A stretch of DNA of 64,000 bases from Odontesthes bonariensis (lineage: Eukaryota > Chordata > Actinopteri > Atheriniformes > Atherinopsidae): the NCBI RefSeq assembly GCF_027942865.1, contig NC_134507.1:38164797-38228796 (forward strand), in the 5' to 3' direction. The notes under the pieces are model-generated. The model had not been told where the DNA came from and did no database searches. It saw only the letters and a list, made by a program, of their open reading frames with translations. This document shows, one piece after another, positions 53,291-64,000 of the stretch. Numbering within the stretch: the stretch's first letter is position 1; every line of letters begins with the position of its first letter. The translations under genes were made by a program, and so were the position numbers.

Positions 53291-56262
53291 TTCTGATTGA
53301 GTCTAGTCCACCTCACTTCAATTTTGTGTCTGAAACACGAGAAAACCAGAGGGGTGGGGGTGTTTGTGCCATGTTCAGGGACAATATACCCACCCACAAG
53401 TTGTCATTTGAGGTTTTTTCATCATTTGAATATGTGTCATTCAAAATGGAGATAAAACAATCTTCTATACTTTATATCACCATTTACAAACCACCACAGA
53501 ATTGTTTTATTGATGATTTTACTGAACTACTTTCAGTTGTGTGCACTGCTTTTGACTGTTTAGTCATAACAGGGGACTTGAATGTGCATGTGGATGTAGC
53601 CCATAACAAGGAAGCTAAAGAGCTCACTGCTTTCCTTGAAATGTTTGGTCTAACTGCATGTGACTAAGCCCACCCACAACAGAGGGCACACTCTAGATGT
53701 GCTCTTTTCAAGGGGTGTTGTTATTTCAAATGTGGATGTCGTCGATGTTGCTTTATCTGATCATTTCTGTGTTTTCTTCGACCTGTCTGTTACACCCAAA
53801 CCAGCAGCTGGGTCTGCAGTTGTTCGGGGAAGACTCATGAATGACAGAACAGGGACACAGTTTATGGAAATGATTAGGTTTGAGAAGACCCCATCTTCTA
53901 ATGTTGATGATGTGTTGAACTCTTACACATCAAGTCTCTTAAATGTTTTGGACACCATTGCTCCTGTCAAGGTTAGAATGGTTAAAAGTAGGCAAAGGGC
54001 GCCATGGAGGAAAGAAGAGTCGGTCAGGGCACAGAAAAGGGAGTGCCGGAGAGCCGAACGAAAATGGCGCAAGTCAAAGCTCTAGGTTCATTATGAGACT
54101 TACAAAGAAAAGCTATGTGTGTTCAAGCAGACTTTGCGTAGAACGAGGGAGAGTTATTTTTCTGAACTCATCAAAAACTGCAGTTACAACTCTCGTGTCC
54201 TGTTTGCTACAGTAAACAGATTAACAAACCCTCCAGTTTCACTGCCTTTAGAACTCATTTCTACATCCAAGTTTAAGGAGTTTGCAATATTCTTTAATGA
54301 CAAAGTTCAAGGCATTAAAAATGCAATAATTTCCACAACACAAATAACTACTCTGCAGCCAGCTAGACACCTAGAGCTGACACATTTCACACCTGTTACT
54401 GACAAAACAGTCGAAGAGATCATCTGCAGTCTGAGATCATCAACGTGCTGCCTTGATGAGTTGCCCACTAGATTCCTAAAGTCTGTGCTGAGCAGTTTGT
54501 TACCACAACTCGCTCATCTCGTCAACATCTCACTCCAGACTGGAACATTTCCAAAGGCCTTAAAAACTGCTGTCATTAAGTCCATTCTAAAGAAGAGCAA
54601 TCTTGATGCCACAGTACTGAACAACTACCGGCCCATATCAAACCTGCCATTCTTAGGCAAAGTCCTAGAAAAAGTTATATACCAACAGCTTAGTGACTTT
54701 CTCCTGTCTAACAAGATTAAGATCTGATTTATTGGTCATGCATACACATGAAATTTGTCCTCCGCTTTTAACCCATCCAGGTTGGCACCTGTTGACACAC
54801 ACATGCATATGGTCACACACTCAGAGACAGATGCCAACCTGGAGCGGTGGGCAGCCATGAAGCACCCAGGGAGCATGGGGGGTACAGTGCCTTGCTCAAG
54901 GGCACCTCAGCCATGACAAGGAGGTGGACTGACACCCCTCCAGCCATCAGTTCCACAAATCTTTTTTTTTTTTTTTTTTGAGTGGCGAGAGTGGGAATCA
55001 AACGGCCAACCTTCCAGTTATTGGACGACCGACTCTAACCACTGAGCCACGGCCGCCCCAATGCTTTTGAAACTTTCCAATCAGGCTTTAGGCCCCACCA
55101 CAGCACTGAGACAGCTCTGATCAAGGTGACAAATGACATCCGCCTGAACACAGATGCAAGTAAAGTCACAGTCTTAGTTCTGCTGGACCTGAGTGCTGCA
55201 TTTGTCACAGTTGACCATGCGATCTTATTACAGAGGTTAGAAGACTGGGTGGGAATCTCTGGTCGTGCTTTAAACTGGTTCAAGTCCTATCTGGAGGACA
55301 GGAAATATTTTGTTGAAATTGGTAACTGTGTCTCAGACCAAATGGCTATGACCTGTGGGGTTCCCCAGGGGTCAATCCTGGGACCCGTATTGTTCAATCT
55401 GTACATGCTTCCACTAGGCCAACTAATACGCAGCTATAATGTGTCCTACCAAAACTATGCAGATGACACTCAGATCTACGTGTCACTGATGGCAGGAGAA
55501 CACGGGCCTATAGATACATTGTGTCACTGCATCGAACAGATCAGTGTGTGGATGCAAAACAATTTTCTCCAGCTAAACTCAGACAAAACTGAAATCATTG
55601 TCTGTGGCCCACAGAAACAAAGAGAAAGTGTTATCAGTCACATTGAGACTCTCTCTCTAAAACCTAATAATCAAGTTAGAAATCTCGGGGTAATATTGGA
55701 CTCAGACCTGAACTTTAACAGCCACATTAAATCAGTAACATCGGCAGCTTTTTACCATCTAAAAAACATTGCCAGAATCAAAGGAATAGTGTCTAAACCA
55801 GACTTAGAAAGACTGATCCATGCGTTTGTCTCCAGCAGGTTAGACTACTGTAACGGCCTGCTCACGGGGCTCTCTAAACGGGCTGTAAGACAGTTGCAGT
55901 ACATCCAGAATGCTGCTGCTCGAGTCCTGACTAGAACCAGGAAATACGACCATATTAGTCCAGTACTCAGGTCTCTGCACTGGCTTCCTGTCGCTCAGAG
56001 AATAGACTTTAAAACAGCTCTGCTCATGTACAAGTCTCTTCATGGTCTAGCGCCAAAGTACATCTCTGACATGTCAGAGCCATATGAACTAACTGGGACT
56101 CTGAGAACCTCAGGGAGGGGTCTCCTGCTGGTGCCCAGAGTCAGGACTAAACAAGGTGAGGCCGCGTTTCAGTTTTATGCTCCTAAAATCTGGAACAGCC
56201 TTCCAGAAGACGTGAGGCAGGCCTCAACTCTGACAATGTTTAAATCCAGGCTGGAGACTTCC
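53291..56262 (+). mobile_element. L2-clade LINE copy 5, split by a SINE
   Basis: 5'-truncated in the endonuclease (ENQRGGGVCAMFRD at 53340). It continues with IYKPP, ITGDLNVHVD, HTLDVLFSRG and SDHFCVFF in a few shifted frames, then the RT start ([17 protein letters not shown] near 54640). After the SINE, 55126-56262 has [22 protein letters not shown] (as QNYADDTQIYV) and GEAAFQFYAPKIWNSLP in one open frame. It stops at SRLET, where the L1 begins. Confidence 0.85.
54715..55058 (-). mobile_element. tRNA-derived SINE inside L2 copy 5
   Basis: Best single copy of this SINE: head near 55058 with A box TGGCTCAGTGGTTAGAG, B-box region (changed to GTTTGATTCCC), a body with GGAGGTGGACTGACACCCC, a T run at 54962-54980 and tail ending AATAAATCAGATC near 54718. 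It splits the L2 RT domain. Confidence 0.83.
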
Positions 56263-56403
56263 GGCTTAGCAACTGATGGAGTAAGACATGCCTGCGGGAG
56301 CTCCTGAGAAACTCTCTTAAATGAACATATAGGGCTTTTTCGCGAACTTTATATTATTACATTTTGACTCCACAAGCTCCTTGCGACTACATTACGTGCC
56401 AAA

Positions 56404-57292
56404 ATGCCAGCAAAACAGAAACATGCTAACAACTCGGCGGCTACGCTAACGAAGCCTACACCTACGGCTGTACCCCCTGGGAGTGATGCGGCCACCCCTC
56501 CAGAGGAAGCTACCACCGTTTCGAGCATAACTTCTGCGGACTTCAAGGCTGAACTCCTCGCCGCTCTTCGAGAAGAGATGGTAGGCATTTTTAAGACGGC
56601 AATGACGGTTAACTTTGCTCAGGTGAAGTCCGAGCCGCAGAGTGTGAAGGCAGAGCTAAATGCTAACATGGCGTCTTTCCGATCGGAGGTGGATGGTCTT
56701 AAGGTAACTGTGACTGACATGGAGGGCTCGCTGTCGTCATGCACTGACGATGTGGTTTCACTCAAAAGTAAGGTGGACAAACTTTCGGCCCAGGTTGTTG
56801 CTCTTGACGGTAGATGTGAAGATTTGGAGGCGAGGTCTCGCCGTAACAACATCAGGATAATAGGACTACCCGAGGAACACGGCACGGTTGACGCGTCCAC
56901 AGTTTCCACCTTGCTGAAAGACGCTCTCGACATAGGAAAAGAGCTAGTTGTGGACCGTGCGCATCGATCCCTACAGCCTAAACCAAAACCCGGTGAGCGC
57001 CCCCGTCCCATAATAGCACGTTTACATTACTATGCAGACTGTGCCGATATCCTGCAACGTGGCAGAACCCAGCGGCAGTTCAAGGTGAAGGACTCGACTA
57101 TCTCCATCTTCCCAGACTACACCACACGCACAGCCAAAGCCCGTGCAGCCTTCAGTGACATCAGACGCCAGCTCAGGGGCATTCCTGACATAAGGTTTGG
57201 GCTGTTACATCACCAGAGTCACCAGAGGGGATGTCACAAGTGAATTTACATCGCCTAAGGAAGCCGCAGCTTTTGTGAAAACACTCAAGTAG
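56404..57292 (+). pseudogene. L1 ORF1 protein
   Basis: RNA-binding coat protein of L1. Starts MPAKQKHANNSAATLTKPTP. A coiled coil lies at residues about 85-150 (SFRSEVDGLKVTVTDMEGSL onward), followed by the RRM-like domain beginning RSRRNNIRIIGLPE and the C-terminal domain (ERPRPIIARLHYYADC, FPDYTTRTAKARAAF). One frame change near 57212 separates the last 27 codons (VTSEFTSPKEAAAFVKTLK). Confidence 0.85.
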
Positions 57293-57887
57293 ACCTGGGT
57301 TTGTTACTGCACAGTTATTGAAGCGCAGGTTTGGGTGTAGGTGTCATTGCAGTTAAGTTACTTAAATAAAAAAAGTAGTGCTGAAAGGTTTTTAACAACA
57401 CGGTCTACTAAAAGGTTTTGAATAATATACCATTACTTTAGACATGTTCAGTTAATTTTTATATAAATGGCACCTTAACCCCTATTGCTCTAATAACCAG
57501 TCAACATGCGTATGTATGCACAGATTTCCTAGATGGTTCTGAGTCTTGTGTTGTTCAATACTTAAGCCCTATCTTTAACTATACATTTTTTTTTTTTTTT
57601 TTTTTTCTAAATGTTTCCGGGAGCTCCGATCAAGTCGGAGCAAGGTGACGACGACTCTTTGGTCCAAAGCCGTGAGTTTGTTCTTTTGGTTCATGACTCC
57701 GTGTGGAGTTAGCACTGGTATCCTATCATTTGGGGATGGGATAGTGGTAGGTGCTCTGGGGGGAGGGTGTGGGATTTTGGGTGAGTTCGATAAGTCAATT
57801 TATTTTTGTTTTTTGTTTGTTTTTTCTCTTCCTTTTCTTTTTCCGCTTTATCCCTGGAGTGTGGGGTTATCTTAATTCCCATTTCGT

Positions 57888-60800
57888 ATGGGTAATGTCT
57901 CAAGTTCAAATGTAAGATTTATCAGCTGGAATATTAAAGGTCTAGGGGGCGCTGTTAAGCGATGTAGGGTGTTCTCCCATTTGAAGCGCTTGAAACCTGA
58001 CATTGTGTTTTTGCAGGAAACCCACATGAGGAATTAAGATCAAGTCAGACTGAAATGTCCCTGGGTATCTGAGGTATTCCACTCTAGTTTCAACTCAAAG
58101 GCCAGAGGGGTTGCCATCTTGATCGGTAAATCTGTCCCATTCACCCTGACTAATATCATTTCTGACAGCGATGGAAGATATCTGATAATTTCAGGTACTT
58201 TGTTTCGTGAGCCTGTCCTATTAGTTAATGTATATGCACCAAATTTTGATAATCCTTGTTTTATGAACAAGTTGTTTAAAAGCCTGCCCTCTCTGAGTGA
58301 CTGTTTTTTTATTCTTGGAGGGGACATAAACTGTGCTATTGACCCTCAATTAGACCGTTCTAAACCTGGCTCAACCCAATCACTAATGGCCAAGGCTCTT
58401 TGCAATTTCATGTCTAGCAATGGCTATGTCGACCCCTGGAGATTTCGTAATCCGAGCAGTAAGCAATACTCTTTTTATTCGCATGTGCACAAGACTTTTT
58501 CTCGCATAGACGCTAAACTTATACCAAAAGTAACAAATGTCACGTATCACCCAATTATTGTCTCAGATCACTCACTCAGATCTCCTCCGGACCTCGCTAT
58601 CCCACCCAGTGGCGATTTAACACTTCACTTCTATCAGATGACAAATTTCATAAGTTTATTACTCGTGCTATAGAGGATTTTACTGCTCTTAACCAATCTG
58701 ATTCGGAACCGATCTCTAAAGCACTACTATGGGAATCCTTAAAAGCATATTTGCGAGGTCAGATAATTTCATACTCTGCACACATAAGGAAATTAAGGAC
58801 CTCAACTATTCAGAAACTCTCATCTGACTTAGAATCAGTGGACCAACAGCTTGCGACCACCCCATCTGACGATCTTTTAAAGCGTCGCGTGACCTTACAA
58901 ACTGAGCTAGATCTTATCACAACTAACGAGGCGGAGCACCTGTTGCTTCATTCCCGTTCCAAATATTATGAACATGGCGACAAGTCTGGTAGGTTGCTAG
59001 TTCACCAGTTACGTCGTCAAGCAGCTTCGCGTCTAATACCTCGCATTAAGGATGGATCCGGAGCCTTGCAGGAGGACCCAGATGTTATTAACTCTGTCTT
59101 TTCGTCTTTTTATGAATCCTTGTACAAGTCTGAAGTTTCATCAGATTCGGCTGATATGCACAGGTTTTTAGACGAACTTCAGTTTCCTTCCACAAATCCA
59201 GAATTGGTTCAACAACTAGACTCTGCTCTGACCATTCAGGAATTAAACTCAGCTTTACAAAGCATGCAAACTAATAAAGCCCCGGGACCAGACAGGTTTC
59301 CGGTCGAGTTTTTTAAAGCTTTTCAGGTCAAACTTACTCCATTACTTCACTCTGTTTATTCTGAATCTTTATCACTCGGCTCTCTTCCCCCTACATTGAG
59401 ACAAGCCTCTATTAATGTTCTCTTAAAAAAGGACAAAGATGCTGATATTTGTACCTCCTATAGGCCAATCTCCTTAATGAACGTCGACACAAAGATTCTT
59501 GCAAAGGCCTTGGCCGGCGACTTGAAAAGGTCCTTCCAACAATAATTTCTAAGGAACAGACTGGCTTTATAAAGGGGCGTCAGCTCTATAATGTTCGCAC
59601 TTTGCTTAACATAATCTACTCGAAAGAAACATCAACCGCACCTGAAGTAGTGATATCGATCGACGCTGAAAAGGCGTTCGATCGAGTTGAATGGTATTAT
59701 TTATTTTTAGTCTTCGCTAAATTCGGATTTGGTGAAATTCTTATATCATGGTTACGCCTTCTCTATACACTCCCCTGTGCCAATATTACCACTAATAACA
59801 CTCAATCCGGTTATTTTTTAATAAATAGAGGTTGTAGACAGGGTTGCCCCCTTTCTCCTCTCTTGTTTGCACTTGCAATAGAGCCATTGTCTATGTACTT
59901 GAGGACCTCTCTCATCTTTGATGGCATCACCAGGACTCACACAGATTTGAAATTATCGTTATATGCCGATGACCTGCTACTTTACGTCACAAATCCAGTA
60001 GGAGACTGCCCCGCCATTATTTCACTCTTTTGTAGATTCGGACGGTTTTCAGGATATAAAGTTAACGTTGCCAAGAGTGAATGTTATCCTGTCAATAAAC
60101 TAGCGATGCAACTCTCCCAGTCAGACATCCCTTTCAAATTGAGCCCTTCGGGATTTAGGTATCTTGGGGTTAACATAGCCAGGTCGTTCAAATCTCTTTA
60201 TTCTGAAAATGTATCCCCCCTTTTAGCCGAGATTAAAGCGGCAGTAGGCAACTTTTTTTTAGTCATATTAGCTTGAACTGTCATGGGATTCTGGAAGTAG
60301 AATATTAAATAGGCTGTTTAGAAAAAATAACGAAATCTGTAGCTCCCTCTGAAGCCTGTAATCATGCTTGCAAAAACCGAGCGCTCCCGGCTGTTTTTAA
60401 CCAATCAAGTTAGGGTGGAGGAATCCTACCTGTCAATCACAGCTTGTGCACACGCTGCTGAGCGTGAGTCTGCCCCAGCTTGTGTGCGCTCACACTGGTG
60501 TGAACTCACGTGCACAACCTCGTCCACAGAGGGGGAGGGGTTTGGGGGGGCGATTCGGAGCTTGTTAGAGGTTGGGGGAGGGACCTGAAAGTTGTATCAG
60601 TTCGAATTTTCCGACTTTAGACTCGCAATTTTGAAAACCTGCCTACTGCAGCTTTAAGGCAGACTTTCAAAAATGGGGTTCCCTTCCTCTCTCTTTGATT
60701 GGGAGAATAAATACTGTGAAGATGAATGTTCTGCCAAAATTTCTATTTCTTTTTCAATGTTTGCCTATATTTTTACCAAAAAGTTTTTTTAAAACAGTTG

Positions 60801-62056
60801 ACTCAATTATTTGTCATTTTTTGTGGAATGGCAAGATACCTAGAGTTAGACAAAAAGTACTTCAGAACTGTAAGTCTATGGCGGCCTCTCTCTGCCAAAT
60901 TTTCAATTCTACTACTGGGCTGCAAACATAGCTAAAATTATACTCTGGTCCAAGTCAATTGATGTACCTTGGTATCAGCTGGAAGCACAGTCGTGTCCCC
61001 CAGTCTCTCTTTCTGCTTTACTGACCGGCCCAACGACCGCTAACCCCTCTGGCCTTGCCTTCAACCCTGTGGTTATTGCAACACTCAAGATTTGGTTTCA
61101 GTTTAGGAAACAGTTTAAATTTACTGCTCCCACAGCTTTAACCCCATTGTTAAAGAACCCTGTTTTTAAAACCGCGTTTACTGATTCCACTTTCTCCTTA
61201 TGGCATGATAAGGGACTGAAATGTTTTGAGGATTTCTATGAGGAAGAGATCTTTTGTTCTTTCGCAGACCTGGTTACTCAATTCAATCTTCCACCCTCTC
61301 ATCTTTTGGGGTGAACTCTTACAAGTTAATCCTTCAAAAAGGTCTTTAATCTCAAAAGTTTACAATTCCATCCAATCTTACGATGATCATTTATCCACCA
61401 ACACAAAGGAGACCTGGGAGCGTGAGCTGGGAGTGATTTTTGATCAAAGCTGGTGGGAATCTGCACTTAAAGTCATTCACAAAACCTCTGTTTGTGCCCG
61501 TTTGACCTTAATACAATTTAAAGTTTTATTTAGATGCCATTATTCGAAAACAAGGTTGGCACAGATTTTCCAAAATATGGTAGATGTCTGTGACAGATGC
61601 GGAGGCTCACCCTGCAATCTTACGCATATGTTTTTCTCTTGTCCAGCTCTTACGAATTTTTGGCAAATTTACTTCAACACCATGTCCAAGGTACTCTCAA
61701 GGACTATTCACACTTCACCACATACTGGCATTTTTGGTCTTCCAGAAGACTATACCCTATACTCCGCTAAAGAATTGGAAGTAATAGCTTTTACCTCTGT
61801 AATCGCTAAACGCCACCTCCTTCTGAATTGGAAATCCAGAACACAATGGATCAAAGAGACTATGTCATTTTTGAAAGTAGAGAAAATTAGATATTCAAGT
61901 AGAAGAAACTTGAGCAAATTTTACAGTAAATGGCAACCATTTATGGATTTTTTTTGCAACAACATAACCCCCCCTCCTTTCTTCTTTTATTTATTTAATT
62001 TAATTTTTTTCTATTATTTATGTAATTTATCTGTTATGTTTATGCGGACAGTTTAA
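57888..62056 (+). pseudogene. L1 ORF2: endonuclease and reverse transcriptase
   Basis: Starts MGNVSSSNVRFISWNIKGLG. APE endonuclease: LQETHM, LLVNVYAPN, LGGDINC, SRIDAKL, IIVSDHS. RT: NKAPGPDRFPVEFF, YRPISLMNVDTKIL, ISIDAEKAFDRVEW, RQGCPLSPLLFALAIEPL, catalytic YADD. The C-terminal part has the cysteine-histidine motif CDRCGGSPCNLTHMFFSC. Breaks seen: a stop at 58035, frame changes near 58615 and 59515, the MITE at 60237 and further ones after 60840. Confidence 0.85.
60237..60653. mobile_element. TTAA-flanked MITE inside L1
   Basis: Ends AGCGGCAGTAGGCA and TGCCTACTGCAGCT form inverted repeats, flanked by TTAA at 60233-60236 and 60654-60657. A TTAA target is used by piggyBac and Kolobok elements; which one cannot be told without a transposase. 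417 bp, non-coding. Confidence 0.8.
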
Positions 62057-62385
62057 TCATCTTGTCATAAATCCTTTTTCATTGTATAGTCTATTTGGCC
62101 TTTTTTTTCTGCAATCGTTTGTTCTTAAAACATAAAAATATAATCTGTATCTAAGGGTGTATACAAACATGTTTAATGATCACAGCATTGTATACCGCTA
62201 TATGTAAGTGCCTATGTTACTCTAATTAATTAATTAATGATTATTTTTAATGTTTTTTTTATTTTTTATTTCTTTTTAATGATTTTATTGCCTTCTTGTG
62301 ATTTTATGTAGCTGTAAAGCACTTTGAATTACCCTGTGTACGAATTGTGCTCTATAAATAAAATTGCCTTGCCTTGCCTTGCGGA

Positions 62386-63289
62386 TCATCATTCTGTCTC
62401 ACGGTTTGTCAGAAGTGACTTCTAGCCGAGCACAGTCTAGTACTCTATCTGTTGCTAATATAAATCTGTTTTTGTTCAGTTTCCGGATCTGCTTGTGTGC
62501 CAGCCTGCCAGCTCGCCTGCCATCCCTGCCATCCCCTCAAACCAACCTGCAGCTATTTCCCCTGGACCCCCTCTCCAGCCCATACCCCCTTGGACCAGAG
62601 CTCCACCTTCCCACACCTTCCTTTATAAATAAACTTGTTCTTGGTCAGTTGGTGTCATATTTGGGTTCCTAGCAGAGGCGTGACAAAATCAATGACTGTT
62701 AGAACGGAGCTGTTTGGTGTCTTTGAGTCTTGGTGTCAGGTTTAAATGGGCTGTAATGAAAATCAAATCCACACTTGCATGCTTTTCTCATGATCACTGT
62801 AAAGCTAAAACTGTCATATCTACTGTCATGTGGCACACAGCTAAAGAACACCTGAAAGCAAAGTACTTACCCTTTAGCAGGCCGATCCCGTTTCTCTTTG
62901 TGGATTATGGGAGGTTCCATGTGCAGGTCACTCTTCCTCCTGATGATAAAAATGGGTACAATAATCTTCAATCCTTCACACAGCAGTACAAAGTACTGTG
63001 GTGCTGTACAGTCCCCAACTAAATCAGCTAAACCCACAGATTATCAGCATTTCTAATTCCATTTTAAACCGTATAGCTACAGTTGGCTGAAGATGGTTCA
63101 GAACCTTCTTCATGTCTGAATGAGCACTCTGGGGTTTTTCTGAGAAAAAGGTTGCAGCGGCTCACTTATTCGTTTTTACTCCATAACATTTACATATCTA
63201 CATATTACATACCACCTGTGCAGACAACAGGTGGTACGTGTGGGTTCCCATAATTCATCCCCCCTCACACTCAACACTGGATCCACTTA
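62386..63289. other. No gene recognised
   Basis: A 102-codon frame at 62714-63022 has no family I recognise. 62590-62690 (TTTATAAATAAACTTGTTC, then GCGTGACA) looks like the 3' end of an LTR, but no partner or duplication was found. Confidence 0.4.
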
Positions 63290-63707
63290 AGACTGTGTGC
63301 TGAGTTCCCTGCTGTACTCCCTGTACACACATGACTGTGTGTCCACATCAGACAGCAATGTCATCATTAAGTTTGCTGACGACACAGCCAGGTTAATCTC
63401 CCATAATAAGGAGGAGGCCTACAGGAAGGAGGTCATCCACCTGGAGAGCTGGTGCCGGGAGAATAATCTCCTGCGGAACACCAGGACCTGTCCTGGTCAC
63501 TGCACGTTAAAAGGACTGTTAAAAAGGCCAGGCAGCGTCTGTTCCACCTCAGACGCCTCAGAGACTTCAGGCTCCCCCTGAAGGTGCTCAGGAACTTTTA
63601 CACCTGCACCACTGAGAGCATCTTGAGTGGGAGCATCACCACATGGATGGGCAGCTGCATAAAACAGGACCTCTTGGCCCTTAGGAAAGTAGTCCGCTCA
63701 GCTGAGT
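63290..63707 (+). pseudogene. LINE reverse transcriptase scrap (jockey-group, Rex1/CR1-like)
   Basis: Reads CVLSSLLYSLYTHDC and IIKFADDTARLI (catalytic block with FADD), then LESWCRENNL. After an internal deletion and a frame change it continues KKARQRLFHLRRLRDFRLPL and NFYTCTTESILSGSITTWMG. It differs from the L2 copies in this window (FADD, YTHDC), so it is another LINE family. Dead fragment. Confidence 0.75.
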
Positions 63708-63728
63708 GACTATCAGAACAACCAGTGG

Positions 63729-64000
63729 CGTGCACAGACATTTTGGGGGTCAAGTGCTCAGGGGGAGAAAAAGGGCACTTTTTAGCGCACGTGGAACACT
63801 ATATTATAAAAAAATGACACGCACATGTTGAATGAAATTACACGTTGAATGCTCTAAAGCAGCATCCTCGTTGGTGCCATGTCTTTAAAGATGTTGATGA
63901 CCTCGCTGTGATTTATCGCATGTCTTTTTCGATGGCAAGCAAGAGAAGGTCAGAGAGCCTTTCTTCACCACACAGGCTTCTTAGTTTACTTTTGATGATT
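63729..64000. mobile_element. Possible start of a DNA transposon
   Basis: CCAGTGGCGTGCACAGACAT at 63729 resembles the terminal phrase of common fish hAT-type elements. The other end lies beyond the window, so this stays a guess. Confidence 0.3.

Larger units (their letters stand above)
56263..62385 (+). mobile_element. L1-clade LINE, nearly full length, dead
   Basis: Two ORFs (56404-57292 and 57888-62056) and a 3' end of repeated CTTGC units after ATAAATAAAATTGC near 62355-62382. About 6.1 kb including a 0.4 kb MITE at 60237-60653. The start is set where L2 similarity stops; no target duplication was found. At least five frame changes or stops. It lies directly on the truncated L2 copy 5. 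Confidence 0.85.

Noticed and set aside
62714-63022. 102-codon frame starting MVSLSLGVRF
   Set aside because: No recognisable domain and no neighbouring exon signals; not enough to call a gene.

Overview
The window looks like teleost fish DNA. It is packed with fish-type repeats: several L2-clade LINEs, a Tx1-clade and an L1-clade LINE, a Gmr1-like Ty3/gypsy element, hAT, PIF/Harbinger, Tc1 and Helitron pieces, and a tRNA-derived SINE. It also carries a broken fish-type NLR (NACHT-LRR) gene. I see no complete protein-coding host gene. The best functional content is small-RNA genes: a tandem U1 snRNA array, a U5 snRNA gene, one whole and one partial 5S rRNA gene, and the promoter plus first 26 nt of a U2 snRNA gene cut by a LINE.

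Layout. 0-4.4 kb: an L2 LINE split by a 1.6 kb hAT element with a perfect 8-bp target duplication; the hAT carries a RecQ-like helicase N-terminus. 5.5-12.6 kb: a second L2, split by a nearly intact 4.8 kb L2 on the minus strand and by a palindromic SINE pair. 12.7-17.7 kb: seven 712-bp periods, each holding a 164-nt U1 snRNA gene on the minus strand (six whole genes, with a half gene at each edge). 17.7-21.2 kb: a duplicated flank split by a Harbinger element, then three spliceable exons of an unrecognised gene. 21.7-22.5 kb: a lone U1 half and a hAT MITE.

22.5-35.2 kb: a Tx1 LINE whose 5' end sits at nt 26 of a U2 snRNA gene. A Gmr1-like gypsy element (PR-IN-RT-RH order, SCAN-like gag) is inserted in it; that gypsy's 3' LTR carries a solo LTR, and the solo LTR carries a Harbinger-like element, giving a four-level nest. 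35.2-36.4 kb: U2 promoter, U5 gene and two inverted 5S sequences. 38-40.3 kb: a hAT transposase end and a four-exon gene piece resembling an OB-fold (RPA-like) protein, with a Tc1 fragment in one intron. 41.9-46.1 kb: a Helitron-type helicase cut by another L2. 46.5-51.4 kb: NLR pseudogene exons on the minus strand. 51.5-56.3 kb: Harbinger remains and a fifth L2 split by a SINE. 56.3-62.4 kb: a broken but nearly full-length L1 with a TTAA-flanked MITE. 62.4-64 kb: a LINE RT scrap and unassigned sequence.

The U1, U2 and U5 genes share a CACCG-containing promoter element centred about 55 bp upstream, as expected for snRNA-type RNA polymerase II genes. Family names rest on motif recognition by eye; no database search was run.
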